A stretch of 64,000 nt of DNA from Flavobacterium branchiicola (GCF_018383905.1 NZ_JAGYWA010000002.1:193262-257261); one strand, 5' to 3'. Counted from the stretch's first letter, positions 1 to 8,897 are shown. Made by a program: numbers and translations. The notes: generated by a model from the letters alone, not told the origin.

Positions 1-660
1 TGACAAACTGGGCGTGCCATGCTTTGTGTCTTAACTTTGCGCGGGCTTCTCCCGATCCCGAAACGTCGGGACGGGACGCTCAGCCTGACAAACGTTATGT
101 TTTTAAACTCTATTTTTGTCATTTCGAGGAACGAGAAATCACACTCGAAACTCGACAACAGTGCGTCCTCACTTGTGTGATTTCTCCTTACGTCGAAATG
201 ACAAACTGGGCGTGCCATGCTTTGTGTCTTAACTTTGCGCGGGCTTCTCCCGATCCCGAAACGTCGGGACGGGACGCTCAGCCTGACAAACGTTATGTTT
301 TTAAACTCTATTTTTGTCATTTCGACGAACGAGAAATCACACTCGAAACTCTACAACAGTGTGTCCTCACTTGTGTGATTTCTCCTTACGTCGAAATGAC
401 AAACTGGGCGTGCCATGCTTTGTGTCTTAACTTTGCGCGGGCTTCTCCCGATCCCGAAACGTCGGGACTGGACGCTCAGCCTGACAAACGTTATGTTTTT
501 AAACTCTATTTTTGTCATTTCGACGAAGGAGAAATCACACTCGAAACTCTACAACAGTGTGTCCTCACTTGTGTGATTTCTCCTTACGTCGAAATGATAA
601 ACTGGGCGTGCTATGCTTTGTGTCTTTACTTTGCGGGGCTTCGACTACGCTCAGCCTGAC
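1..660. repeat. 198-bp tandem repeat, about 3.3 copies
   Basis: Copies start at 1, 199, 397 and 595 (each beginning TGACAAACTGGG or TGATAAACTGGG), so the period is exactly 198 bp. Each full unit holds a GC-rich part (a TCCCGATCCCGA...TCGGGACGGGA palindrome and CGCTCAGCCTGACAAACG) followed by a hairpin that opens TTTGTCATTTCGA and closes TCGAAATGACAAA, at about 115-204, 313-402 and 511-600. The last partial unit lacks the TCCCGATCCCG insert and reads GGCTTCGACTACGCTCAG instead. Because 198 is divisible by three, a frame stays open through the array and encodes a 66-residue repeat. I do not call it a gene, since it has no protein-like composition and similar elements lie in non-coding DNA elsewhere in the window. 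Confidence 0.93.
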
Positions 661-715
661 AAACGTTGTCTTAATACTTAATTCTTCGTACTTAATACAT
701 TTCACAATTCACATT

Positions 716-1636
716 TTACAAAATGCGAACGCCATCCGGATTAATCTTCGAAACATGAATCTCATACGGTAAATTCATTTTTTCGTAAACTTCGCTCATG
801 GCTTTTGCGATTTGGTCTGCGGTTTCTTTTCCTCGGCTTAAAGCAAAAATCGACGGGCCAGAACCTGAAATTCCAGAACCTAAAGCGCCGTTTTCAAGAG
901 CCGTTTGTTTAATTTGATCAAAACCTGGAATTAAAACGCTTCTTAAAGGTTCCACGATTTCGTCGTGAAGTGATCTTCCAATCAAATCATAATCTTTTGT
1001 GTATAATCCGGCAATTAACCCACCTACATTTCCCCATTGCATGATGGCGCTTTTTAGAGAAACATTTTGTTTTAAAACTGAACGAGCGTCAGACGTTTTT
1101 AACTCAATCTGTGGATGAACCACCGTTGCGTACAATTCTTCCGGACTATCAATTCTGATAATATCAAGCGGAGCATAACTTCTTACCAAAGTAAAGCCGC
1201 CTAAAAGGGCAGGAGCTACGTTATCGGCATGTGCGTTTCCGCTGGCTAATTTTTCGCCCTGCATCGCAAACTGAACCAAATCTTTACGAGAATAAGGTCG
1301 GCCTAATAATTCGTTGATTCCGAAAACCGCTCCGGCAGAACTTGCAGCACTGCTTCCGATTCCGCTTCCGGCTTTTATATTTTTATAGATTTCAATTTCA
1401 AATCCAAAGTCCAATTCGTCCAAAGTCGCCAACATCGCCAAAGCCGCCACACCCGAAACGTTTTTCTCGGTTTCAAGAGGCAAATCGGCACCCACGATTT
1501 TAGTAATTCGAACTCCTTTTTGATCTGATTTTCGAACAATCATTTCATCACCCGCATTGTCTAAGCAAAGTCCCAATACATCAAATCCGCAAGAGAGGTT
1601 GGCAATAGTTGCCGGGCAAAAAAGTTTTATTTCCAT
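716..1636 (-). CDS. thrB: homoserine kinase
   Basis: 306-residue GHMP-family kinase that phosphorylates L-homoserine with ATP, the penultimate step of threonine synthesis in the cytoplasm. The ATP-binding GHMP loop GSGIGSSAAS is at residues 90-99, and the C-terminal GSGISGSGPSIFAL motif is present. The length is normal for ThrB. It lies 178 bp downstream of thrA on the same strand and is probably co-transcribed with it, although a repeat-derived hairpin sits between them. thrC would be expected next, but the window ends in repeats, so its presence cannot be judged. The start is the only ATG consistent with the conserved N-terminus. Confidence 0.95.
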   Translation of the reverse strand: MEIKLFCPATIANLSCGFDVLGLCLDNAGDEMIVRKSDQKGVRITKIVGADLPLETEKNVSGVAALAMLATLDELDFGFEIEIYKNIKAGSGIGSSAASSAGAVFGINELLGRPYSRKDLVQFAMQGEKLASGNAHADNVAPALLGGFTLVRSYAPLDIIRIDSPEELYATVVHPQIELKTSDARSVLKQNVSLKSAIMQWGNVGGLIAGLYTKDYDLIGRSLHDEIVEPLRSVLIPGFDQIKQTALENGALGSGISGSGPSIFALSRGKETADQIAKAMSEVYEKMNLPYEIHVSKINPDGVRIL

Positions 1637-1814
1637 TTTTTATAAGGTTCTGAGGTTCTGAGTTGCTAAGGTTCTAAGGTTCTAAGGTTTCTTTGCAAAC
1701 TTTTACCACATGGTTTTTTTTTATAAGGTTCTGAGGTTCTGAGTTGCTAAGGTTCTAAGGTTGTCTAGATAAAAAAAACTTAGAACCTCAGCACCTTAGT
1801 ATCTTAGCACCTTT
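1637..1814. repeat. thrA-thrB intergenic repeats (AAGGTTCTGAG family)
   Basis: A block of about 43 bp, beginning TATAAGGTTCTGAGG and ending GCTAAGGTTCTAAGG, occurs twice in direct orientation (about 1637-1680 and 1718-1762). A third copy is inverted (about 1768-1812, AACTTAGAACCTCAGCACC...). The second and third copies can pair as a long stem in thr mRNA. The same family recurs near 4270, 27487, 39137, 40031-40300, 49429, 49676 and 51787. Confidence 0.85.
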
Positions 1815-4262
1815 TTACACGTTTCCTACTCTAATAACGTCAGCAAAAATTCCTGAAGCGGTTACGGCTGCACCGGCGCCGGCTCCTTTGATCAATAAAG
1901 GCTGATCTACGTAACGATCGGTGTAGAAAAGCACGATATTATCTTTTCCTTCTAAATTATAGAAAGGATGATCTTTTGGAATAAACTGAAGACCTACGCT
2001 TGCTTTTCCGTTTTCGAATTGTGCTACGTATTTCAATCTTGAATCTTTTGCTAAAGCTTCTTTGTAAATGTTTTCAAAATGCTGTGAATGTTTGATTAAC
2101 GAAGCAAAAAAGTCATCGTTGTTTGTTGTTGCCAAACATTCTGCTGGTAAAAACGATTCGTTTGCAATGGCGTCGATGTCCATTTCGTAACCGCTTTCGC
2201 GAATAAGGATCAGGATTTTACGAGCAACGTCAATTCCGCTTAAGTCGATTTTCGGATCTGGTTCTGTGAATCCCTGAACTCCGGCTTCTTTTACCACATC
2301 GTGGAAAGAATTATTCTCATCAAAATTGTTGAAAATAAAGTTTAAACTTCCGGATAAAACCGCCTGAATTTTATGCACTTTATCTCCGGATGCAATTAAG
2401 TTTTTTACAGTATCGATAATTGGCAATCCTGCACCAACATTTGTTTCAAACAAAAACGGAGCGTTATATTGACGAGATAAGTTTTTTAATTTTTTATAAT
2501 TATCGTAAGCAGAAGAACAAGCAATTTTGTTACAAGTTACAACGGCAATACTTTCTTTTAAGAATTTCTCATACATTTCAGAAACGTTTGCGTTTGCTGT
2601 AATGTCTACGAAAATGCTGTTACGTAAATTCAGTTCTCTTGCACGTGCGATAAATTCAGTCGGAATTGCTTCTTCACCTTTATCCAAAGTCGATTGCCAG
2701 TCTTTTAATGAGATTCCGTCTTCATCAAAAAGCATTTTTCTTGAATTCGACAAAGCGATAACGCGAACATTAATTTTTAAAACCTCTTTTAAGAATTTTC
2801 TTTGGCTGTGAATCTGCTCGATGAATTTCTCACCCACATTTCCAACTCCCATCACAAACAAATTCAGCTGTTTTGTGTTTTCTTCGAAGAAATTTTCATG
2901 TAAAGTATTCAGCGCTTTTTTAACGTCTCTTTCGTTAATTACAGTCGAAATATTTCTTTCAGAAGCACCTTGCGCAATGGCACGAATGTTTACGTTGTTT
3001 TTTCCAAGAGTGCTGAACATTCTTCCGCTTAAACCTTGGTGATTTTTCATGTTTTCGCCAACCAGAGCAATAATGCAAAGGTCTTTTTCTACATAACAAG
3101 GATCGATTTTGTTTTGCGAAATTTCGATTTCAAAAGCACGGTTAATTGCTGCTTCGGCATTATCAGCATCCGAATTCAGGATTCCGATACAAATTGAATG
3201 CTCAGAAGAAGCCTGAGTAATAAAAATCACGTTGATTTTTTCCTGAGACAATACTTCAAACAAACGTCTTGAAGAACCTGCAACACCAATCATTCCTGGG
3301 CCTTCAAGCGTTAAAAGCGAAATATGATCAATATGGCTAATTCCCTTTACAACGGTATCTTTTGATAAAACGGTATCAGAAATTAAAGTTCCAACAGCCT
3401 CAGGTTCAAAAGTATTTTTGATTAAAATAGGAATGTTTTTTCTTAAAACAGGCTGAATTGTTGGCGGATACAAAACTTTTGCTCCAAAGTGCGACAATTC
3501 CATCGCTTCCTGATACGAGATATTGGCAATTGGCTGCGCTTGTTTTACAATTTTCGGGTTTGCAGTAAACATTCCGTTTACATCTGTCCATATTTCCAGT
3601 TGTTCCGCATCGATTGCTCCGGCGATAATGGCAGCCGTATAATCAGATCCGCCACGTCCTAAAGTCGAAGTGATTCCGTCTACAGTCTGCGCAATAAATC
3701 CAGGCAGAATATTGATTTTTGCTTCATTTTGAGCAAAATAATCTTTAATTAATTGATTGGAAACCTCGAAGTTTACAACCGCTTTTCCAAAATCGGCATT
3801 GGTTTTTATTAATTCACGACTGTCTTTGTAAACAGCGTCATTATTAATTTGCAGATACGCTTTAGCAATAATAAATGAAGAAAGTAATTCTCCAAAACTT
3901 AAAATAGTGTCGGCAGTTCTTGGAGATAATTCGCCCAATAAGAAACAACCGTCTAATAAAGTTTCTAAGTGATTGATGATTCTTTTTACATGACTCAACA
4001 AACTACTTTGCTCACTTACAGGAATTAATTCTTTTAAAGTGTCAAGGTGTTTTTTCTCGATTTCGGCAACAATATCTCTAAAGCTTTCGTCATTTGCTGC
4101 CGCTTTTGCCGCTGCCAATTGCAATAAATCGGTTACTTTACTTAATGCAGAAACTACAACAACTAGTTTATCTTTATCGGCTTTTTGTTTAACAATTTCG
4201 AGAACGAGTTTTATATTTTGAGCATTGGCTACCGAAGTTCCGCCAAATTTTAATACTTTCAT
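1815..4262 (-). CDS. thrA: bifunctional aspartokinase / homoserine dehydrogenase I
   Basis: 815-residue cytoplasmic fusion enzyme catalysing the first step (aspartate phosphorylation) and third step (aspartate semialdehyde to homoserine) of the threonine and methionine branch. The aspartokinase domain starts at once with KFGGTSV (residues 5-11) and has RGGSDYTA at 203-210. Two ACT regulatory domains occupy about 310-460 and suggest allosteric control by threonine. The homoserine dehydrogenase domain opens with the NAD(P)-binding GVGNVG at 472-477. I place the start at 4262 (MKVLKFGG); a longer in-frame version from 4307 adds 15 residues unrelated to the family. The gene follows a threonine-rich leader peptide, so attenuation control is likely. 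Confidence 0.96.
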   Translation of the reverse strand: MKVLKFGGTSVANAQNIKLVLEIVKQKADKDKLVVVVSALSKVTDLLQLAAAKAAANDESFRDIVAEIEKKHLDTLKELIPVSEQSSLLSHVKRIINHLETLLDGCFLLGELSPRTADTILSFGELLSSFIIAKAYLQINNDAVYKDSRELIKTNADFGKAVVNFEVSNQLIKDYFAQNEAKINILPGFIAQTVDGITSTLGRGGSDYTAAIIAGAIDAEQLEIWTDVNGMFTANPKIVKQAQPIANISYQEAMELSHFGAKVLYPPTIQPVLRKNIPILIKNTFEPEAVGTLISDTVLSKDTVVKGISHIDHISLLTLEGPGMIGVAGSSRRLFEVLSQEKINVIFITQASSEHSICIGILNSDADNAEAAINRAFEIEISQNKIDPCYVEKDLCIIALVGENMKNHQGLSGRMFSTLGKNNVNIRAIAQGASERNISTVINERDVKKALNTLHENFFEENTKQLNLFVMGVGNVGEKFIEQIHSQRKFLKEVLKINVRVIALSNSRKMLFDEDGISLKDWQSTLDKGEEAIPTEFIARARELNLRNSIFVDITANANVSEMYEKFLKESIAVVTCNKIACSSAYDNYKKLKNLSRQYNAPFLFETNVGAGLPIIDTVKNLIASGDKVHKIQAVLSGSLNFIFNNFDENNSFHDVVKEAGVQGFTEPDPKIDLSGIDVARKILILIRESGYEMDIDAIANESFLPAECLATTNNDDFFASLIKHSQHFENIYKEALAKDSRLKYVAQFENGKASVGLQFIPKDHPFYNLEGKDNIVLFYTDRYVDQPLLIKGAGAGAAVTASGIFADVIRVGNV

Positions 4263-4267
4263 TTTGT

Positions 4268-4312
4268 TTTTTCTTAGGTGCAGAGGTTCTGAGTAACAAA
4301 GGTTCAAAGGTT
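4268..4312. repeat. AAGGTTC-family repeat in thrA leader mRNA
   Basis: CTTAGGTGCAGAGGTTCTGAG and AACAAAGGTTCAAAGG are copies of the dispersed intergenic repeat, here lying in the transcribed leader just upstream of the thrA ATG. Confidence 0.7.
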
Positions 4313-4448
4313 GTCAACTGTGAACTGTAACTTAAAACTGTGACTGCTGTTTTTTTCTTTTCTTTTAATGCAATAGTTTTTATGTATCCAATGCCTTTCT
4401 TCTTTTTAGAAAAAAGTATAGATAACCTGTGTTTATATGTAAAATGTA

Positions 4449-4463
4449 TACCCCTAAGGGGTA
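4449..4463 (-). promoter_or_regulatory. stem at the end of the thr leader peptide
   Basis: TACCCC, loop TTA, GGGGTA on the coding strand covers the last Thr codon, the Pro codon and the stop codon of the leader peptide. A ribosome stalled on the Thr run would cover or melt it. A classic U-rich terminator further downstream is not evident by eye. Confidence 0.5.
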
Positions 4464-4555
4464 GTAGTTGTTGTAGTAGAAATAATGGTAGCAGCAATTG
4501 CAACTCTTGTTTGAGTTGTCATTGTAGATTGATATTTTGTGCTGTTACTTTTCAT
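4454..4555 (-). CDS. threonine/isoleucine-rich leader peptide of the thr operon
   Basis: A 33-codon ORF on the thrA strand that ends 191 nt before the thrA start. It begins MKSNSTKYQS. Its last residues include Ile-Ile-Ser, then six consecutive Thr codons (ACT ACA ACA ACT ACT ACC), Pro and TAG. Twelve of the 33 residues are Thr and three are Ile. This matches the logic of enterobacterial ThrL, in which stalling on scarce Thr and Ile tRNAs prevents attenuation. The final codons and the stop lie in a small perfect stem (TACCCC-TTA-GGGGTA) on the coding strand. The function is inferred from composition and position; the sequence is not directly similar to E. coli ThrL. Confidence 0.82.
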   Translation of the reverse strand: MKSNSTKYQSTMTTQTRVAIAATIISTTTTTTP

Positions 4556-4565
4556 TTTGATTTTT

Positions 4566-4573
4566 CAAAAGTA
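4566..4573 (-). promoter_or_regulatory. -7 box of the thr leader promoter
   Basis: TACTTTTG fits the Bacteroidota -7 consensus TANNTTTG and lies 10 nt before the leader-peptide ATG. No clear TTG -33 element was seen. Confidence 0.55.
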
Positions 4574-5190
4574 CAGATTTTAAGCAGTATTAAAAATTCT
4601 TATGGACTTTTTACGAATATTTTAATAATTCAAATCTCAATAATTCAATATTGAGTATTTGGTAAAATTCAATATGTTAAATTGAGGTTTTGATATATTT
4701 CAGATCTGATTTTAGTGGTTTTATTTGAAGTAAACGGCTGATTTTTAATAAAAATTATGCGGAAAAAGGGTAACAGTCTACAATTTTAGTAGGATTATGT
4801 TTTTAAAGTGATGATTTTCACCTTTAGTTTTTTAAGTAATAATTTAAAGTACATATTGGATGATATAAAAGGCTTTCATTCTGTATGTAAAATATTTATT
4901 TAATCTGCTTTAATCTTTTTAAAGCTGCGTGAGAAAATCTATGCGCAAAAGTATTGCACGCAGATTTAAAAAGATTAAAGCAGATATGCGCAGATTAAAT
5001 CTAATTTTTTGAATGAAATTGAATAAAATTAAATTAACGCGATTTGTTATAAAGTACTTTTTTTGTATGATTAGTATTGTGAAATTAGTAAAAGTGACGA
5101 ATTGCTTTTGTTTGATTTTTAATTATTGTGAATAAATGTTGCTTTTTAATATTGATTTGCTGAATTTTGATGTCTTAAAATAAAAATAAT
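4574..5190. other. intergenic region between the thr leader and hutH
   Basis: About 600 bp of very AT-rich DNA between divergent transcription units. It contains the 29-bp inverted repeat at 4903-4985. I see no further gene, and no convincing promoter box for hutH; TAATATTG at about 5148 is one mismatch from the consensus. Confidence 0.7.
4903..4985. repeat. 29-bp inverted repeat (AATCTGC family)
   Basis: The left arm 4903-4931 and right arm 4957-4985 match at 28 of 29 positions (ATCTGCTTTAATCTTTTTAA...). The loop is 25 nt. Related AATCTGC or AATCTGTGG hairpins occur at 47274-47364 and 57016-57068. Confidence 0.85.
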
Positions 5191-6705
5191 ATGAAAGAAG
5201 TCCATTATATAAGTACTGAAACCCTAAGTTTAGAAGCTTTACAAGAAATAATAGTTAATCAAAAAACACTTGAATTATCTGAAGAAGCGAAAGTTAACGT
5301 TCAGAAATGTCGTGATTATCTGGATAAGAAAATGGCATCGCATTCTGAGCCTATTTATGGTATCAATACAGGTTTCGGATCACTTTGTAATGTTAAGATT
5401 TCAAACGAAAACTTATCACAGCTTCAGGAAAACCTTGTAAAATCACACGCTTGCGGAACAGGAGAAGAAGTTCCTGCTGAAATTGTAAAATTGATGTTGT
5501 TGCTTAAAATTCAATCTTTAAGCTACGGGCATTCTGGTGTACAATTGGTAACGTTAGAGCGTTTGGTCGACTTTTATAATAATGATATTCTTCCTGTTAT
5601 ATATACTCAGGGTTCATTGGGAGCTTCTGGAGATTTAGCACCTTTAGCACATTTATCTTTGCCATTATTGGGCGAGGGAGAAGTACTTTTTGAAGGAAAG
5701 AAAATGGCTTCTGCCGAAGTTTTAAAACATTTTAACTGGCAACCAATCGTTTTACAGTCAAAAGAAGGTTTGGCTTTGTTAAACGGAACACAGTTTATGA
5801 GTGCTTACGGAGCACATATTTTACTTAAAGCGTATAAATATTCTTATCTGGCAGATTTAATCGGAACGATTTCTTTAGAAGGTTTTGATGGAAGAATTGA
5901 GCCTTTTAATGAATTGATTCATTTTATTCGTCCTCACAAAGGTCAAATTGTGACAGCGCAACGAATTAATGAATTTTTGGAAGGAAGCCAAATTATAGAA
6001 CAAGAGAAAAAACACGTTCAGGATCCGTATTCTTTCCGTTGCATGCCTCAGGTTCATGGAGCATCAAAAGATGCGATTGATTATGTTCGCAAAGTATTCA
6101 AAACCGAAATTAACTCGGTTACCGATAATCCAAATATCTTTATTGAATCCGACCAGATTATTTCGGGAGGAAATTTCCACGGACAACCATTGGCTTTGGC
6201 TTTAGATTTTATGGCAATTGCTTTGGCTGAATTAGGAAGTATTTCTGAAAGAAGAACGTATCAGTTAATTTCAGGATTACGTAATCTTCCGGCGTTTTTG
6301 GTTGATAATCCGGGATTAAATTCAGGATTTATGATTCCGCAATATACTGCAGCAAGTATTGCAAGTCAGAACAAACAATTGGCAACTCCGTCAAGTATTG
6401 ATAGTATAGTTTCCAGTAACGGACAGGAAGATCACGTAAGTATGGGAGCAAACGGAGCTACAAAAGCATTGCGTGTTATGGATAATTTAGAGCGTATTCT
6501 GGCGATTGAATTGATGAATGCTTCTCAGGCAATTGCTTACAGAGAGCCTTTAAAATCAAGTGATTTCATCGAAATGTTCTTAAGTAGTTACAGAGAAGTT
6601 GTGCCTTTGGTTAAAGAGGATAGAATCTTACATTATGATATTGAGAAGACCGTTGCGTTCCTTGATAGTTTTCAAATTGAAAACGATTTGTTAACAATGG
6701 CTTAA
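5191..6705 (+). CDS. hutH: histidine ammonia-lyase
   Basis: 504-residue aromatic amino acid lyase that deaminates histidine to urocanate, the first step of histidine breakdown. The Ala-Ser-Gly triad that cyclises into the MIO cofactor is at residues 145-147, in GSLGASGDLAPLAHL. The substrate-selectivity pair is Ser85-His86 (NLVKSHACGTG), as in histidine lyases, rather than the His-Leu of tyrosine/phenylalanine lyases, so histidine is the better call. The N-terminal YGINTGFG motif is also present. No other hut gene lies beside it; the next gene is a phosphate-transport accessory gene 48 bp downstream, probably a separate unit with its own promoter. Confidence 0.93.
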   Translation: MKEVHYISTETLSLEALQEIIVNQKTLELSEEAKVNVQKCRDYLDKKMASHSEPIYGINTGFGSLCNVKISNENLSQLQENLVKSHACGTGEEVPAEIVKLMLLLKIQSLSYGHSGVQLVTLERLVDFYNNDILPVIYTQGSLGASGDLAPLAHLSLPLLGEGEVLFEGKKMASAEVLKHFNWQPIVLQSKEGLALLNGTQFMSAYGAHILLKAYKYSYLADLIGTISLEGFDGRIEPFNELIHFIRPHKGQIVTAQRINEFLEGSQIIEQEKKHVQDPYSFRCMPQVHGASKDAIDYVRKVFKTEINSVTDNPNIFIESDQIISGGNFHGQPLALALDFMAIALAELGSISERRTYQLISGLRNLPAFLVDNPGLNSGFMIPQYTAASIASQNKQLATPSSIDSIVSSNGQEDHVSMGANGATKALRVMDNLERILAIELMNASQAIAYREPLKSSDFIEMFLSSYREVVPLVKEDRILHYDIEKTVAFLDSFQIENDLLTMA

Positions 6706-6726
6706 CATTATAGAATATTAATGAAG

Positions 6727-6734
6727 TAATTTTG
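6727..6734 (+). promoter_or_regulatory. -7 box upstream of the DUF47-pit operon
   Basis: TAATTTTG matches TANNTTTG, 19 nt before the DUF47 ATG and just after the hutH stop. Confidence 0.55.
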
Positions 6735-6753
6735 CACTATCAAAAATATAAAA

Positions 6754-7398
6754 ATGTCAATAAACAGTATTTTCCAATTTTTAGTGCCGAAAGACAAGAA
6801 ATTCTTTCCACTTTTTGAAGAGGCTTCAAGCAATTTAATTGAATTAGCTTCTAACTTACACGAAGCTGTAAACCTTCCATTAAAAGAAAGAGAAATTCTT
6901 TTTCAAAAGATTGACGAATTAGAGCAAAAAGGGGAAGACATTACACGTCAGACCAATTTGGAATTAAGCAGAAACTTTATTACTCCATTTGACAGAGAGG
7001 ATATTCATACCTTAATTACTTCTATTGATAACGTTGCCGATTACCTTCATGGTGCAGCAAGCCGTATGAGATTGTATCAGGTTGATAAGATTACAAAATC
7101 TATCAGAAAGATGACAGAAATCAATCTTGAAGCTTGCCAAAACATTGACAGCGCTGTAAAAGAATTGAGAAATTTAAAGAATTTTAAAATCATTAAAGAT
7201 GCTTGTGCCAGAATTAATAAACTGGAAAACAAATCTGATAATGTATATAATAAAGCAGTTTTTGAAATATTTGAAAACGAAACAGACGCTAAAAATATTA
7301 TTAAATATAAAGAGGTGTTATCTGTTTTAGAATCAGCAACAGACAAATGTAAAAGTGTTGCTAACATACTAGAATCTATTTCTGTAAAACATTCTTAA
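6754..7398 (+). CDS. DUF47 (PhoU-like) phosphate transport accessory protein
   Basis: 214-residue all-helical protein of the DUF47/TIGR00153 family, related in fold to PhoU. Its acidic helical motifs (for example LEQKGEDITRQTNLEL and INKLENKSDNVYNKAV) are the metal-binding type E/DxxxD segments of PhoU-like proteins. It sits 30 bp ahead of a PiT phosphate permease, the usual pairing for this family, in which it is thought to modulate the low-affinity transporter. Both genes are probably co-transcribed. The N-terminal residues fit the family and the length is standard. Confidence 0.92.
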   Translation: MSINSIFQFLVPKDKKFFPLFEEASSNLIELASNLHEAVNLPLKEREILFQKIDELEQKGEDITRQTNLELSRNFITPFDREDIHTLITSIDNVADYLHGAASRMRLYQVDKITKSIRKMTEINLEACQNIDSAVKELRNLKNFKIIKDACARINKLENKSDNVYNKAVFEIFENETDAKNIIKYKEVLSVLESATDKCKSVANILESISVKHS

Positions 7399-7428
7399 TT
7401 CAATTTTTCATTCTGAAGTTATAATTTT

Positions 7429-8769
7429 ATGACGCTACTTATATTAATTATAGTATTAGCCTTAATTTTTGATTACATCAATGGTTTTCATGATGCGGCA
7501 AATGCTATAGCGACTGTTGTTGCGACAAAGGTTCTGACGCCTTTTCAGGCCGTTCTTTGGGCAGCATTTTTTAACTTTCTTGCTTATTGGGTTTTCGGAT
7601 TTGGTGTTGCAGATACCGTTGCAAAAACGGCGCACACTATGGAAATAAACCTTGTGGTGATTCTTGCCGGTGTTATCGCGGCTATTTGCTGGAACTTATT
7701 GACCTGGTGGTTAGGGATTCCTTCAAGTTCTTCACATACACTTATTGGTGGTTTTGCCGGAGCGGCGGTTGCACATGCTATTGCAGTTCACGGTTTCTCT
7801 GGATATGTTGGTGAAGATGGAGCAACGCATTACTGGTATCAGATTGTAAGTTGGTACAAAGCCGGAAAAGATGGAGGAATGCCTTCGGGAGTTCTTATTA
7901 TTATTGCTTTTATTGTTCTAGCACCGTTGTTAGGAGCTTTAGCATCGTATTTAATTTCGATTTGGTTATTAAATGCTTCAAGAAAAAGTATCTGGCCAAA
8001 AGTGTTTACAGTGGGATTGATGATTGCTACAATTTGGTTTGTTTATAGTCAAATGGTGACTTATGAAGAGATTATTGAGCACGGAAAACCGCGTTTTGAC
8101 TCTCATTTCTGGAGTGTAGCTTTTGATCCTCATAATATTAAATGGTTTTTAGTAGCTTTTATCATTCTAACAGTAAGTGCTTTTTGTTTGATTTTTAGCA
8201 GCTTAAATCTTCATCAGGCTGATGCGGCATTAAAAAAGATGCAATTATTATCTTCTGCGGCTTTTAGTTTAGGTCACGGAGGAAATGATTCTCAAAAAGT
8301 AATGGGTATTATTGCTGCAGCTGTAGCAGTTTATATCAATACAAATCCTGGTGTTCATATGGATTCATGGTTAGATGTTGTATTGCCAAATGATGATTTA
8401 GGAGTTAAAGGTGTTATGCCGGGTTGGATTCCGTTAGCGTGTTATTCTGCAATTGCAGCGGGAACATTGAGTGGTGGATGGAAAATTGTGAAAACAATGG
8501 GTTCTAAAATCACAAAAGTAAGTTCGTTTGAAGGTGTTGCAGCCGAAACTGCGGGAGCATTGACACTGTACTTTACAGAGCACTTAAAAATTCCGGTAAG
8601 TACAACGCATACCATTACAGGATCTATCATTGGAGTTGGATTAACAAAACGTGTATCTGCTGTAAGATGGGGAGTAACGGTAAGTTTAATTTGGGCTTGG
8701 GTTTTAACAATTCCTATTTCAGCTATTTTAGCAGGATTTGTTTACTTTATCTTAAGCGTATTTATCTAA
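7429..8769 (+). CDS. inorganic phosphate transporter, PiT family
   Basis: 446-residue inner-membrane permease with about ten hydrophobic segments. The two inverted-topology PiT signature regions are visible: GFHDAANAIATVVATKVL near residues 14-31 and SLGHGGNDSQKVMGI near 281-295, plus PSSSSHTLIGG and PVSTTHTITGS, which carry substrate-binding residues. It would import phosphate (or a metal-phosphate complex) driven by an ion gradient. It follows the DUF47 gene by 30 bp and ends at a strong intrinsic terminator. Confidence 0.95.
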   Translation: MTLLILIIVLALIFDYINGFHDAANAIATVVATKVLTPFQAVLWAAFFNFLAYWVFGFGVADTVAKTAHTMEINLVVILAGVIAAICWNLLTWWLGIPSSSSHTLIGGFAGAAVAHAIAVHGFSGYVGEDGATHYWYQIVSWYKAGKDGGMPSGVLIIIAFIVLAPLLGALASYLISIWLLNASRKSIWPKVFTVGLMIATIWFVYSQMVTYEEIIEHGKPRFDSHFWSVAFDPHNIKWFLVAFIILTVSAFCLIFSSLNLHQADAALKKMQLLSSAAFSLGHGGNDSQKVMGIIAAAVAVYINTNPGVHMDSWLDVVLPNDDLGVKGVMPGWIPLACYSAIAAGTLSGGWKIVKTMGSKITKVSSFEGVAAETAGALTLYFTEHLKIPVSTTHTITGSIIGVGLTKRVSAVRWGVTVSLIWAWVLTIPISAILAGFVYFILSVFI

Positions 8770-8825
8770 TAGTACAATAAATTTTGTAAAATGTGAGATG
8801 TAAATCATGTTTTATTAGGATATAG

Positions 8826-8866
8826 AAGAAGCCGATTTCAAATTTGAAATCGGCTTCTTTGTTTTT
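8826..8866 (+). terminator. intrinsic terminator after pit
   Basis: Perfect 32-nt palindrome at 8827-8858 (AGAAGCCGATTTCAAA and its complement) followed by TTGTTTTT. Confidence 0.9.
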
Positions 8867-8897
8867 AAATCCGCTTTTTTCAACGGTTATTAAGTAA

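Noticed and set aside
1..620. Possible CRISPR array
   Set aside because: The repeats are contiguous 198-bp units with no unique spacers, and no cas genes are present.
24..659. 211-codon open frame with a 66-residue repeat
   Set aside because: It exists only because the 198-bp repeat is a multiple of three; the sequence is a composite of extragenic hairpins found elsewhere in non-coding DNA.
4263..4307. Longer thrA start
   Set aside because: The added 15 residues are encoded by a dispersed repeat and unlike the family; MKVLKFGG is the conserved start.
4189..4503. 104-codon frame on the minus strand overlapping the thr leader
   Set aside because: It is a different frame from both the leader peptide and thrA, with poor composition; the Thr-rich 33-codon frame explains the region better.
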